39,759 nt of DNA. Origin: Bacteroidetes bacterium CG12_big_fil_rev_8_21_14_0_65_60_17. Its GTDB lineage: Bacteria > Bacteroidota > Rhodothermia > Rhodothermales > UBA10348. Below, one piece after another: positions 8,576 to 16,343 of this stretch. The DNA is taken from positions 73,029-112,787 of the forward strand of contig PCUY01000074.1 of NCBI GenBank assembly GCA_002787815.1, written 5' to 3'. Made by a program: the position numbers and the translations under genes. The notes below the pieces were generated by a model. That model saw only the letters and a program-made list of their open reading frames with translations. It searched no databases and was not told the DNA's origin. Position 1 is the stretch's first letter; the number at the start of each line of letters is the position of its first letter.

Positions 8576-10270
8576 TCAAGATACTACGCTCAGTTCCCGG
8601 CCCCACATATGCATCAGGTTTTCGGCCGCCTGGTACGGACTCATGAAGAAGCAGGTGTCACCAAACTCGCGGATGAGTCCGGACTGGCGGAACAGATCCA
8701 TGACCGGGGGCTTGACGCCGCCAAAGACGAACGCGATGTGGCGCGAGGCCAGACTGTCATGCAGTTCCGACAATACGGCAAGCGCCGTCGTATCCATGTC
8801 ATTGATGGGCTGGGCGTCTATGATGATGGCCCGGCAGGGCGTACTCGCTGTCAGGTCCAGTATGGCATCGCGCAGGCGCTCGGCGTTGATGAACGTGAAG
8901 GATGCATCCATGCGGAGGGCCAGGATGTCTGGAAGCGGGCGCGCATCGACGTCATGCTCGAGTTCCTTGAATGTATGTGTGCCAGGAATGAGACCGAGGA
9001 CCGAAATATTCGGGCGGCTCTTGCGTGCGACGACGGCCAGGATTGAGAGCGCAATCCCTGTCAGGATACCCTGCTGGATGCCGACAATGAGTGTCACGAC
9101 AAACGTGATAAGGGCAATCAGGCCATCGGCCCGCTTCGTGCGCCAGAGGAAGCGCAGCTCGCGCACATCTATGAGCGTGGCCACCGACACGATTATGATC
9201 GCGGAAAAGGCGGCAATGGGTAAATGTGTGAGCAGCGGCGTCAGAAGGAGTATGCTTACAAGCACCACACATGCAGCCATGACGTTCGAAAGTGCCGTCA
9301 CGCTTCCTGAAGCGGCGGCCACGGCCGAACGCGAATAACTGGACGACGACGGCGGGGCGAGGAACAGGCTTCCGATGGTGTTCGCCAGTCCTACGGCCAC
9401 GAATTCTCGGTTGGCGCTGATCCGGTAGCCGAATCGGGACGCGAACAGCTTGCCGATGGAAATCGTGTTGATGAACTGGATTAGCGAAAGCGTGGCGACC
9501 GTGGGCAGGAGCGCCCGGACAGACTCCAGACTCACGGCAGGTACGTGTGGCCGCGGGACGCCGGGTGGCACCTGTCCAACCGTCTCCACGCCACGCCCTT
9601 CCAGTGACAGAAACCATACCAGAAGGCCCGTCACCATGACGGCCACCAGCGGACCGGGGACGCGTGGAAAAAAACGGCGAAGCAGTACGAGCAGTACGAG
9701 GCTCCCCGCGCCGATGGCAAATGTGGGCCCGTTGAACGCGAGCGCCGCCGCCGCTGCCGTTCTGAACAACTCGACGGCGCTCGTCTGCATGGGCACGGGC
9801 AGCCCCATGAGCCCCTTGACCTGGCTCAGTACGACGATGATGGCCGCTGCCGAGACAAACCCGGCCAACACGGGTCGGGACAGCAGGTTGACCACGAAAC
9901 CGATCCGCAACATGCCGAGCAGCAACTGGAAAATGCCAACCAGGAGTGTAAGCAGGAGAACGAGCGAGATATATTCGGGACTGCCCGGTGCGGCGAGCCG
10001 CGTAACGGCTGCTGCGATAATAAGACAGTCCACTGCCACGATTCCGAAGGCCACGTGCCGCCCGGTCCCCAGTAGACCATAGACCAGCAGCGGTACCAAT
10101 CCGGCGTACAGACCGTATGCAGCAGGAATGCCTGCCAGCACCGCATAGGCCATGCCCTGCGGGACAAGGATCACACCCACCGTGAGGCCTGAAATCACGT
10201 CGCCGCGGAGGGCGGCTCGCGAGTACCCGGAGAACGCTGGAAAAAAAGACGAAATGACCGAAGGTATCAT
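8576..10270 (-). CDS. SulP/SLC26-family anion transporter with STAS domain (second copy)
   Basis: 564 residues. The N-terminal SulP signature (GDVISGLTVG, then VPQGMAYAVLAG and YGLYAGLVPLLVY) leads into about ten or more membrane spans up to about residue 415. A C-terminal cytoplasmic STAS domain follows (about 430-550, core ILALRMDASFTF and AIIIDAQPINDMDTTAL). The family carries sulfate, bicarbonate or other anions into the cell. The start codon overlaps the stop of the upstream paralogue in an ATGA junction, so the two are translationally coupled. The close order beside an MBL-rhodanese gene favours sulfate or another oxidised sulfur anion as substrate, by inference. Confidence 0.92.
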   Translation of the reverse strand: MIPSVISSFFPAFSGYSRAALRGDVISGLTVGVILVPQGMAYAVLAGIPAAYGLYAGLVPLLVYGLLGTGRHVAFGIVAVDCLIIAAAVTRLAAPGSPEYISLVLLLTLLVGIFQLLLGMLRIGFVVNLLSRPVLAGFVSAAAIIVVLSQVKGLMGLPVPMQTSAVELFRTAAAAALAFNGPTFAIGAGSLVLLVLLRRFFPRVPGPLVAVMVTGLLVWFLSLEGRGVETVGQVPPGVPRPHVPAVSLESVRALLPTVATLSLIQFINTISIGKLFASRFGYRISANREFVAVGLANTIGSLFLAPPSSSSYSRSAVAAASGSVTALSNVMAACVVLVSILLLTPLLTHLPIAAFSAIIIVSVATLIDVRELRFLWRTKRADGLIALITFVVTLIVGIQQGILTGIALSILAVVARKSRPNISVLGLIPGTHTFKELEHDVDARPLPDILALRMDASFTFINAERLRDAILDLTASTPCRAIIIDAQPINDMDTTALAVLSELHDSLASRHIAFVFGGVKPPVMDLFRQSGLIREFGDTCFFMSPYQAAENLMHMWGRELSVVS

Positions 10271-11976
10271 GCCCGAAGATACCGTTCGGCGCCGAGGACT
10301 GCCTCATGCAAATCCAATCGGAGCACGTCCGCACGGAGCCCTGCCGCAGGCATGCTTTTTTCCAGGCTGTCACGAACGGGCCCCTTCGCCGCAGCAAACC
10401 ATATTTCGACACCGCGTTCGGCCAGATCATCGCGGAGCGCCTCAAGTTCATGGACGGCCGACGCATCGATCCTGTTGACCGGATACATGTCCAGAAGGAC
10501 AATCCTCGCCTCCGGCGTCTCCTCAAGCGCACGGTCAATCTCCTCCCTGACAAAACCCACGTTGGCAAAAAAGAGCGATGCATCGATTCGCAGAATGACC
10601 AGTCCGCGTGGCACCTCGGCGCGAGCGTCGCGCGCGACGCTGCGGTAGCGCGTCGTGCCGGGCAGTCGGCCGAGCCGGGCCGTATGGGGACGCGATGCCT
10701 GGTATGTGAACATCGCCAGCGAAAGCACAATGCCCAATCCTATGCCCTCGATGAACCCCAGCAACAGCGTCGCGAAAAAGGTGACCGCGAGCACGAGCGC
10801 GTCGAGCCGATGTGTGCGGCAGAGCCGTACCATCTCGCGCCAGGAGATGAGATTGGCTACGGCAATCAGGATAATGGCACCGAGCAACGCGTGGGGCAGC
10901 AGCCTGAACAGGGGTGTCAGCAGAAGGAGTGTGAGCGCCACCATACCGGCCGTGACAAGGCCGGCGAGCGTTGTCTGGGCACCCGCGTCGTGGTTCACGG
11001 CCGAGCGCGAGAGGCCACCCGTAGCGGGAAAGGCCTGGAACAAGCTGCCGAGTACATTGGCCGCCCCGAGGGCCCTCAGCTCCTGCGAAGGGTCAATGCG
11101 CGCCCCGGTTTGCCGCGCCAGGCTCTGCGCTATGGCGACGGACTGCATGAATCCGACGAGTCCTATGACAATGGCGGTCGGCGCAAGCGCCCGGACTTCA
11201 TGCCACGATGCGACGGGCACGGCCATCGAGGGCAATCCAGCCGGAACGGAACCGACAACACGGAGGCCCGTGTCGTCCAACCCGAAAAGCCAGGTCGCGA
11301 GGATTGCCAGGGTTACGGCGATCATGGCATCGGGTAGTCTTATCCCCGCGCGACGCGAAATGAAGCGCACGCCGAGCATGAGCGCCATACCCCCGAGACC
11401 CATCGCAAGCGTAGGCAGGTGTGTGTCGGGCAGGGCCCGCCAGAGCCCGGCCAGTGTCTCGAGGAAATCACTCCGGGGCATTGAAACGCCCAGAATGTGC
11501 TTAACCTGCGTGCTCCCGATGACAATCGCCGCCGCCGACATGAACCCGCTCAGCACCGGACGGGACAGGAGTGATGTCAGAGACCCGAGTCCCACCATGC
11601 CCAGGCCCAGTTGGAATGCTCCCACGAGGAGCGAGAGCACAAGTACCAGCCGCAAATAATCGGGAGATGCGGCGCTCTCCATCGACCCGACGGCCGAGGC
11701 CACAAGCAGCGAAACAATGGCTACCGGCCCGACGGCCAGCGGAGCGGACGTTCCCAGCACGGCATAGACCAGCAGCGGGACGAGTGCGGCATAGAGCCCG
11801 TAGATGGGCGGAACACCGGCGATCAGGGCGTAGGCCATGCCCTGTGGAATGAGCATTATGCCGACGGTCAGACCGGCATTCACGTCGCCGCCGAGCATGG
11901 ATTCACGGCGGTAGGTCCGGAGTGTGTGGACAAGCGGCACGAGCCTGGTCCAGGAGCTGCGCAGTCCGGCCTTCAC
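10267..11976 (-). CDS. SulP/SLC26-family anion transporter with STAS domain (first copy)
   Basis: 569 residues from a GTG start whose first bases overlap the stop of the MBL-rhodanese gene (GTGA). It has the SulP entry motif GDVNAGLTVG, IPQGMAYALIAG and YGLYAALVPLLVY, multiple membrane helices to about residue 420, and a STAS domain at the C-terminus (LVILRIDASLFFANV ... IVLLDMYPVNRIDASAV). It is clearly paralogous to the next gene but well diverged, so this is an old duplication and the pair could form a heteromer or differ in substrate. Position in the operon suggests export or import of sulfate/sulfite linked to sulfide oxidation. Confidence 0.92.
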   Translation of the reverse strand: MKAGLRSSWTRLVPLVHTLRTYRRESMLGGDVNAGLTVGIMLIPQGMAYALIAGVPPIYGLYAALVPLLVYAVLGTSAPLAVGPVAIVSLLVASAVGSMESAASPDYLRLVLVLSLLVGAFQLGLGMVGLGSLTSLLSRPVLSGFMSAAAIVIGSTQVKHILGVSMPRSDFLETLAGLWRALPDTHLPTLAMGLGGMALMLGVRFISRRAGIRLPDAMIAVTLAILATWLFGLDDTGLRVVGSVPAGLPSMAVPVASWHEVRALAPTAIVIGLVGFMQSVAIAQSLARQTGARIDPSQELRALGAANVLGSLFQAFPATGGLSRSAVNHDAGAQTTLAGLVTAGMVALTLLLLTPLFRLLPHALLGAIILIAVANLISWREMVRLCRTHRLDALVLAVTFFATLLLGFIEGIGLGIVLSLAMFTYQASRPHTARLGRLPGTTRYRSVARDARAEVPRGLVILRIDASLFFANVGFVREEIDRALEETPEARIVLLDMYPVNRIDASAVHELEALRDDLAERGVEIWFAAAKGPVRDSLEKSMPAAGLRADVLRLDLHEAVLGAERYLRA

Positions 11977-13391
11977 GGGGCGGCGTGGACGAATGCGTCA
12001 AAGTCGCCGCCCACATGGATCACATTATGCCCCCAGCGGGCAAGCAGTGCGGCGGCGACCGCCGACCGGGCGCCTGACTTGCAGTGCACGGCAATCGGCA
12101 GTGTGGTCGTGATCTCATTCCGGCGCGGAATGAGCCGCGTATAGGCAATATTCTGCGCCTTGGGCAAATGAGCCTCCGCGAACTCCACGCTTCCCCTGAC
12201 ATCGAGTACGTGGAGCGGAGCGCAGTCCGCGCGCGCGGCAAGGTCGGTGATGTCGATTTCCTCGATCGTTTCCATGTCTCCCCCCGCCTCTTGGTAAGCG
12301 CCGAGCGAATCGGGAGTGAGGTAGCCGATGATGTGGTCCAGCCCGATCCGGAAAAGATCGCGAACGGCCTCCTCGACGTGCTCCTCCTCGGCAAAGAGCA
12401 CAATATGCTGCGTCTCATCGAGGACGCTTCCCGCCGCCGCATTGAATGACTTGTTGAGCGGTGCATAGAGCGCGCCTGGAAGATGATGGGCCAGGAAGGC
12501 ACTCCGGTCAAGGCGGGTGTCCAGGACTACGACACGGTCTTCGGCCAGAAGCGCCGGGATGTCGCCTGCGTAAATATGTTGGGGGGACGGGAGTGCGCCG
12601 AGAACCGGTGGTCCGTGCCTGTTATCCCGCTTCATGCGTGCAAAATACATCGGGGGCTCGGGCTGTCCGTCGAGGATGGCCTTGACGAAGGCATCCGGCC
12701 CGCCCTCTGCCGCTCGGATGGCCGTGTTGTAGCGCCTTTCATACCCCACAGTCGATTCAGGAACGGCGCCGAGCGCCTTCCCACATGCCGAGCCAGCACC
12801 GTGGGCAGGCCATACCTGGAGGTAGTCGTCCAGTCCAAGAAAGCGTTGGACCGACCCGTAGAGCCGGTATGCCGACGGCTCCATGGCACCAGCAACACCA
12901 GCCGCCGACTCAAGCAGGTCGGGCCGCCCCAGATCTCCCACAAAGACAAAATCACCGGAAATGATGCCCATCGGTTCGCTGGCTCCACCGCCAAGATCCG
13001 TAACGAGGTACGATACGTGTTCGGGCGTGTGGCCCGGAGTATGCAGCGCCGTGAAGCGGATGTTGCCCACCTGGAACGTATCGCCATCGCGAAGAAGCAC
13101 ATGGTCGTAGGAAGACCCCTGGAGAAATTCGTATTTCCAGTCGTCGCCGCCTTCGTCGGAGGCGTAGACGCGCACGCCGCGCTCGGCGAACTCGCGAAGA
13201 CCGGACAGATAGTCGGCGTGGATGTGCGTGTCGGCAGCGGCTACGATGGCCATGCCCTCGCGTTCGGCCAGGGCAATGTACTGGTCTATGTCCCGCTCGG
13301 GATCGAATATGATGGCTTCACGCGTAGCCTGGCAGCCTATGAGATAGGCGTATTGTGCCAGTTTCTCATCGAAAATCTGTCGGAAAAGCAT
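11973..13391 (-). CDS. MBL-fold hydrolase fused to two rhodanese domains (Blh/persulfide dioxygenase type)
   Basis: 472 residues from ATG at 13391, 13 bp after the DUF6691 stop; the upstream in-frame extension lies inside that gene and is not conserved-looking. The metallo-beta-lactamase domain (1-~245) has the metal motif THIHADYLSG (H56, H58, D60), TPGHTPEH, and GDFVFVGDLGRPD, as in ETHE1/Blh persulfide dioxygenases. Two rhodanese modules follow. The first (about 275-365) lacks a catalytic Cys, while the second (about 380-472) has the active loop CKSGARS. Expected role: oxidation of glutathione persulfide to sulfite, with rhodanese sulfur transfer. This sits beside YeeE/YedE genes, as in BigR-regulated sulfide-detoxification operons. 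Confidence 0.9.
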   Translation of the reverse strand: MLFRQIFDEKLAQYAYLIGCQATREAIIFDPERDIDQYIALAEREGMAIVAAADTHIHADYLSGLREFAERGVRVYASDEGGDDWKYEFLQGSSYDHVLLRDGDTFQVGNIRFTALHTPGHTPEHVSYLVTDLGGGASEPMGIISGDFVFVGDLGRPDLLESAAGVAGAMEPSAYRLYGSVQRFLGLDDYLQVWPAHGAGSACGKALGAVPESTVGYERRYNTAIRAAEGGPDAFVKAILDGQPEPPMYFARMKRDNRHGPPVLGALPSPQHIYAGDIPALLAEDRVVVLDTRLDRSAFLAHHLPGALYAPLNKSFNAAAGSVLDETQHIVLFAEEEHVEEAVRDLFRIGLDHIIGYLTPDSLGAYQEAGGDMETIEEIDITDLAARADCAPLHVLDVRGSVEFAEAHLPKAQNIAYTRLIPRRNEITTTLPIAVHCKSGARSAVAAALLARWGHNVIHVGGDFDAFVHAAP

Positions 13392-13404
13392 GTGTGGGAA
13401 GAGG

Positions 13405-13833
13405 TCAGTGGGGCAGCCACGGCCGGAGCCGGCCGTACGCATATGTGCCCGCCAGCGCGGAAACAATGAGAACCGACATGACGCCGATGCCGTTCCCCAG
13501 GAGGGCAAACATGGGGGCGGGACAGGCGCCTGTGAGCGCCCAACCGAGCCCGAAGATGGTGCCCCCCAGCCAGTACTGGGTGCCGAACCGGGAGAGCGGT
13601 TGGGCAGGAAGCGCGACAGGCTCCCCGCTGGCGGTGGTCAGGCCCCTACGCCGTATGATACGGATGGATGCGGCGCTCACCGTGATGGCCCCCGCGATGA
13701 TGCCGTACATGTGGAAAGACTGGAAGCGGAACATTTCCTGGATACGGAACCAGGAAATGACCTCGCCCTTCGTGGCCAGAATGCCGAAGGCGATGCCGAG
13801 GAAAAGGTAGGGTAGGAGTGTGCGAAGCGTCAT
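13405..13833 (-). CDS. DUF6691 / YeeE-YedE half transporter
   Basis: 142 residues with four hydrophobic segments (about 5-20, 42-60, 88-108, 113-135). It contains the YeeE/YedE hallmark Cys in the motif LTGACPAP, on the same membrane half as a glycine-rich helix (GTIFGLGWAL). DUF6691 proteins occur paired with a short YeeE, and the pair corresponds to the two halves of full-length YeeE (thiosulfate uptake) proteins. The YeeE half is encoded just upstream and the MBL-rhodanese 13 bp downstream. Inferred substrate: thiosulfate or a related reduced sulfur species. Confidence 0.88.
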   Translation of the reverse strand: MTLRTLLPYLFLGIAFGILATKGEVISWFRIQEMFRFQSFHMYGIIAGAITVSAASIRIIRRRGLTTASGEPVALPAQPLSRFGTQYWLGGTIFGLGWALTGACPAPMFALLGNGIGVMSVLIVSALAGTYAYGRLRPWLPH

Positions 13834-13849
13834 TGTATACAGAAGCTTG

Positions 13850-13867
13850 GATCCGGCATGCCGGATC
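13850..13867. promoter_or_regulatory. Perfect 18-bp palindrome in operon spacer
   Basis: GATCCGGCATGCCGGATC is fully self-complementary and lies 17 bp upstream of the DUF6691 start, inside the 82-bp spacer of the sulfur operon. As RNA it can form a GC-rich hairpin. Possible roles are mRNA processing or stability, attenuation, or an operator for an internal promoter. Confidence 0.5.
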
Positions 13868-13881
13868 GGGGGGTCAGGTGC

Positions 13882-13925
13882 GGGATGTCAGATTCCGGAT
13901 GTCAGATTCCGGATGTCACATTCCG
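13882..13925. repeat. 14-bp direct repeat, three copies
   Basis: The unit cggatgtcagattc occurs three times in tandem (first copy gggatgtcagattc, third cggatgtcacattc). On the minus strand each unit contains TGA; the copy nearest yeeE supplies its stop codon and last residues. Each unit boundary rebuilds TCCGGA, a short palindrome related to the arms of the neighbouring 18-bp palindrome. Confidence 0.85.
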
Positions 13926-14449
13926 GAGAGGAGCAGCGGGAGCAGCAGATGCGTGGCAATCAAGCCGCCCGTGAAGAAGCCAATTATGGCAATGAGGCTG
14001 GGGAGTTGGAGTGAGGCCAGCCCCGTGATGGCGTGGCCCGAGGTACAGCCGCGTGCGTATCGGGCGCCAAATCCGATCAGGAAGCCGCCACCTGTCAAGA
14101 GTATGAGGCCTTCCAGGCGGCCGAGGCTCTGAAATGATATGATTTCGCGCGGAACGAGCCCCTGGAAATCAGTAATGCCAAGTAGTGCCAGGTCCTGACG
14201 GGTCGCCTCCGATATGGCAACGGGATCCGGGTTCTGCATGAAGGTAGCCACGAGTACGCCGCCCAGGAAAATGCCGGCAAGCATGGCCATATTCCAGGCC
14301 TCGTCGCGCCAGGAGTGGACGCCGCACATGGTCTGCAGGTTGACGGAAATGTCGAAGCGTTTACTGCCGAGCAGAAGCAGGGCAGGTACAACGAGTCCTA
14401 TGAGCGGCCCGACAACATACCAGGGCCACGGGCCGGTGAGAATGTCCAT
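13916..14449 (-). CDS. YeeE/YedE-family permease half
   Basis: 177 residues from ATG at 14449 (MDILTGPWPWYVVGP); the longer open frame upstream runs through AT-rich spacer and the recJ end and is unlikely to be coding. Hydrophobic helices lie at about 10-30, 52-72, 112-135 and 150-172. The conserved RYARGCTSGHAITG motif (Cys near residue 140) is the YeeE/YedE signature that handles thiosulfate sulfur in characterised members, and MCGVH carries a second Cys. First gene of the sulfur operon; its last codons are formed by the 14-bp direct repeat. Confidence 0.88.
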   Translation of the reverse strand: MDILTGPWPWYVVGPLIGLVVPALLLLGSKRFDISVNLQTMCGVHSWRDEAWNMAMLAGIFLGGVLVATFMQNPDPVAISEATRQDLALLGITDFQGLVPREIISFQSLGRLEGLILLTGGGFLIGFGARYARGCTSGHAITGLASLQLPSLIAIIGFFTGGLIATHLLLPLLLSGM

Positions 14450-14487
14450 TGAAATAAAGGAAAGGGTGTGTTGATACCAGCAATAGA

Positions 14488-14518
14488 TAATAACACGTAC
14501 TAACCTGTAATAACATGT
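14488..14518. promoter_or_regulatory. 20-bp-spaced direct repeat upstream of the sulfur operon
   Basis: TAATAACACGT (14488-14498) and TAATAACATGT (14508-14518) match at 10 of 11 positions with a 20-bp period, i.e. two helical turns on the same DNA face. They lie 39-69 bp upstream of the yeeE start, in an AT-rich gap between recJ and yeeE. This is where an operator for an ArsR-type sulfide sensor (BigR/SqrR role) would be expected. No regulator gene is seen nearby. Confidence 0.5.
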
Positions 14519-14534
14519 GTTCCCATGCCGGAAT

Positions 14535-16292
14535 CTACATGCCTTCAAGGCGGATGTCCTTCGCCTCGAGCTGGAGCGATGTGCGCCCGTTCCATGTGTT
14601 TTCCTGCACGGCGTAGAGCATTTCAAGCGGCACGCCCGTTGCCTGGCTCTCTGTCACGATATCCAGATGCTTGGCCAGTTTGAATCCGATCACATTCCGC
14701 TTGGCGCCGCCCTCGGTGTCCCGGACGGAAAACCGGAGGTGGGACCGGTCTTTGCCGACGGTGGAAATGGGTCCGGTCACGACCAGGTTGCGCGCCAGGA
14801 ATACGGGAATTTCGTTGTCTGGTCCATAGGGCGCGAATTGCCGAAGCGTTTTCCACAGGCGCTGATCGATCATGGAAACAGGGAGCTCTGCATCCATTTC
14901 CAATACCGGCGTCAGAATGTCGGCCGTAATGGCGTTTGAAACGGCTTCCTCGAAGCGCTCGGAAAACGCGTCCACCTGATCGATGGGTAGCGTCACACCG
15001 GCCGCAAAATCATGGCCGCCGAACTCGGTCAGCAGATCACTGCACGACTCGAGCGCCTGGTATATGTTGATTCCAGCCACGGAGCGCGCACTGCCCTTGG
15101 CCAGCCCGTTCACAGTTGTCATCATGACTGTCGGCCTGAAGTGCCGCTCCACAAGGCGACTGGCCACAATCCCGATTACCCCCATGTGCCAGTCTTCGTT
15201 GTGGAGCACGAGCGTATGGCGGTGACCGCGCGCCAGCAGCCGGTCGGCCGCTTCGAACGCCGTTTTCTGGGCCTCGCGGTCGAGTTCGCGCCGCTCCTCG
15301 TTGAGCCGCTCGAGCTGCCTGGCCCGCGCCGATGCTTCGATTTCATCGGGCGCCAGCATGAGCGCCACGGCGCGTTCGGCGTTGCCCACGCGACCTGCCG
15401 CATTGATCCGCGGGCCGATCGAGAAAATGATCTGCGATGCCGTACACGAGCTGAGCCGAAGCCCGGCTTCCTCGGCGAGCATGCGCAGTCCGACGCGTGT
15501 GCCCTGCCTCAGGCGCGCCAGCCCTTCCCGCAGCAGGATCCGGTTCTCGTCGGTGGCCGATACCACGTCGGCGGCCGTACCTAGCGCCACGAGGTCCAGA
15601 AAATCCAGCACATTCCCGCGTCGCCGTTTCTGCCGCTCTTCCAGGGCGGCTACAAGTTTGAACGTCAGGCCCACGGCGCAGAGGTCCTTGAATGGATATT
15701 CACAGTCGGCGCGCTTGGGATCGAGCACGGCTACGGCGTCGGGAAGCGTATCGAGTGTCGTGTGGTGGTCGCACACAATCAGATCCACACCCAGGCTACG
15801 GATGTAGGCCGCCTCTTGGATTGCGGTCACGCCGCAGTCGAGCGCGACAATCAGGTCGGCGCCGCCTGCAACCGCTTCATCTATTCCTTTCTGCGACAGA
15901 CCATAGCCGTGTTCGAACCGGCTCGGTACGAAGTAGGAGGCGTTGTTGCCAACATCGCGCAGATAGCGGACGAGGAGCGTCGTGGCCGTCGTGCCGTCCA
16001 CGTCGTAGTCACCGTAGACCACGATGCGCTCATCGCGGTCGAGGGCACGCTGCAGGCGGTCTACGGCGGGCTCCATGTCGCTCATGAGCCAGGGACTGTG
16101 CAGGTCAGCCGGTCCAGCCCGGAACCACGTACGGGCGGCGTCGAATGTGGTTATGCCGCGTACGCACAGCGCCCGGGCCAGTGGCTCCGGGATGTTGTTC
16201 AGTGCGGCGGCAAGGGCGTTAACGGTCGTCTCGGGTCCGGCAGGCTTCAGCTGCCACTTTCGAGCAGGGCTCGCGGGTGTTCGGCTCTTCAT
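14535..16292 (-). CDS. recJ: Single-stranded-DNA-specific 5'-3' exonuclease RecJ
   Basis: 585 residues, normal RecJ length. DHH-family motifs are intact: DYDVDG (95-100), the LDCGVT loop (151-156) and CDHH (D175-H177). The DHHA1 part shows the GGHDFAAGVTL motif near residue 430, and the C-terminal OB-like domain follows. RecJ degrades single-stranded DNA 5' to 3' in recombinational, base-excision and mismatch repair in the cytoplasm. It precedes the sulfur operon on the same strand, but an 85-bp AT-rich gap with a direct repeat suggests separate control of the two. Confidence 0.97.
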   Translation of the reverse strand: MKSRTPASPARKWQLKPAGPETTVNALAAALNNIPEPLARALCVRGITTFDAARTWFRAGPADLHSPWLMSDMEPAVDRLQRALDRDERIVVYGDYDVDGTTATTLLVRYLRDVGNNASYFVPSRFEHGYGLSQKGIDEAVAGGADLIVALDCGVTAIQEAAYIRSLGVDLIVCDHHTTLDTLPDAVAVLDPKRADCEYPFKDLCAVGLTFKLVAALEERQKRRRGNVLDFLDLVALGTAADVVSATDENRILLREGLARLRQGTRVGLRMLAEEAGLRLSSCTASQIIFSIGPRINAAGRVGNAERAVALMLAPDEIEASARARQLERLNEERRELDREAQKTAFEAADRLLARGHRHTLVLHNEDWHMGVIGIVASRLVERHFRPTVMMTTVNGLAKGSARSVAGINIYQALESCSDLLTEFGGHDFAAGVTLPIDQVDAFSERFEEAVSNAITADILTPVLEMDAELPVSMIDQRLWKTLRQFAPYGPDNEIPVFLARNLVVTGPISTVGKDRSHLRFSVRDTEGGAKRNVIGFKLAKHLDIVTESQATGVPLEMLYAVQENTWNGRTSLQLEAKDIRLEGM

Positions 16293-16343
16293 GCCGATTC
16301 ATACACCGAACCACAATGAAAGATCGCCCGTCGGCGGACGGAA

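Noticed and set aside
8952-10730. 592-codon minus-strand open frame overlapping both SulP genes
   Set aside because: Out of frame with both transporters, which are clearly real by membrane and STAS motifs.
13392-13508. N-terminal extension of the MBL-rhodanese protein
   Set aside because: The extra 39 codons overlap the DUF6691 coding sequence out of frame, and the family starts at MLFRQIFDEKLAQYAYLIG.
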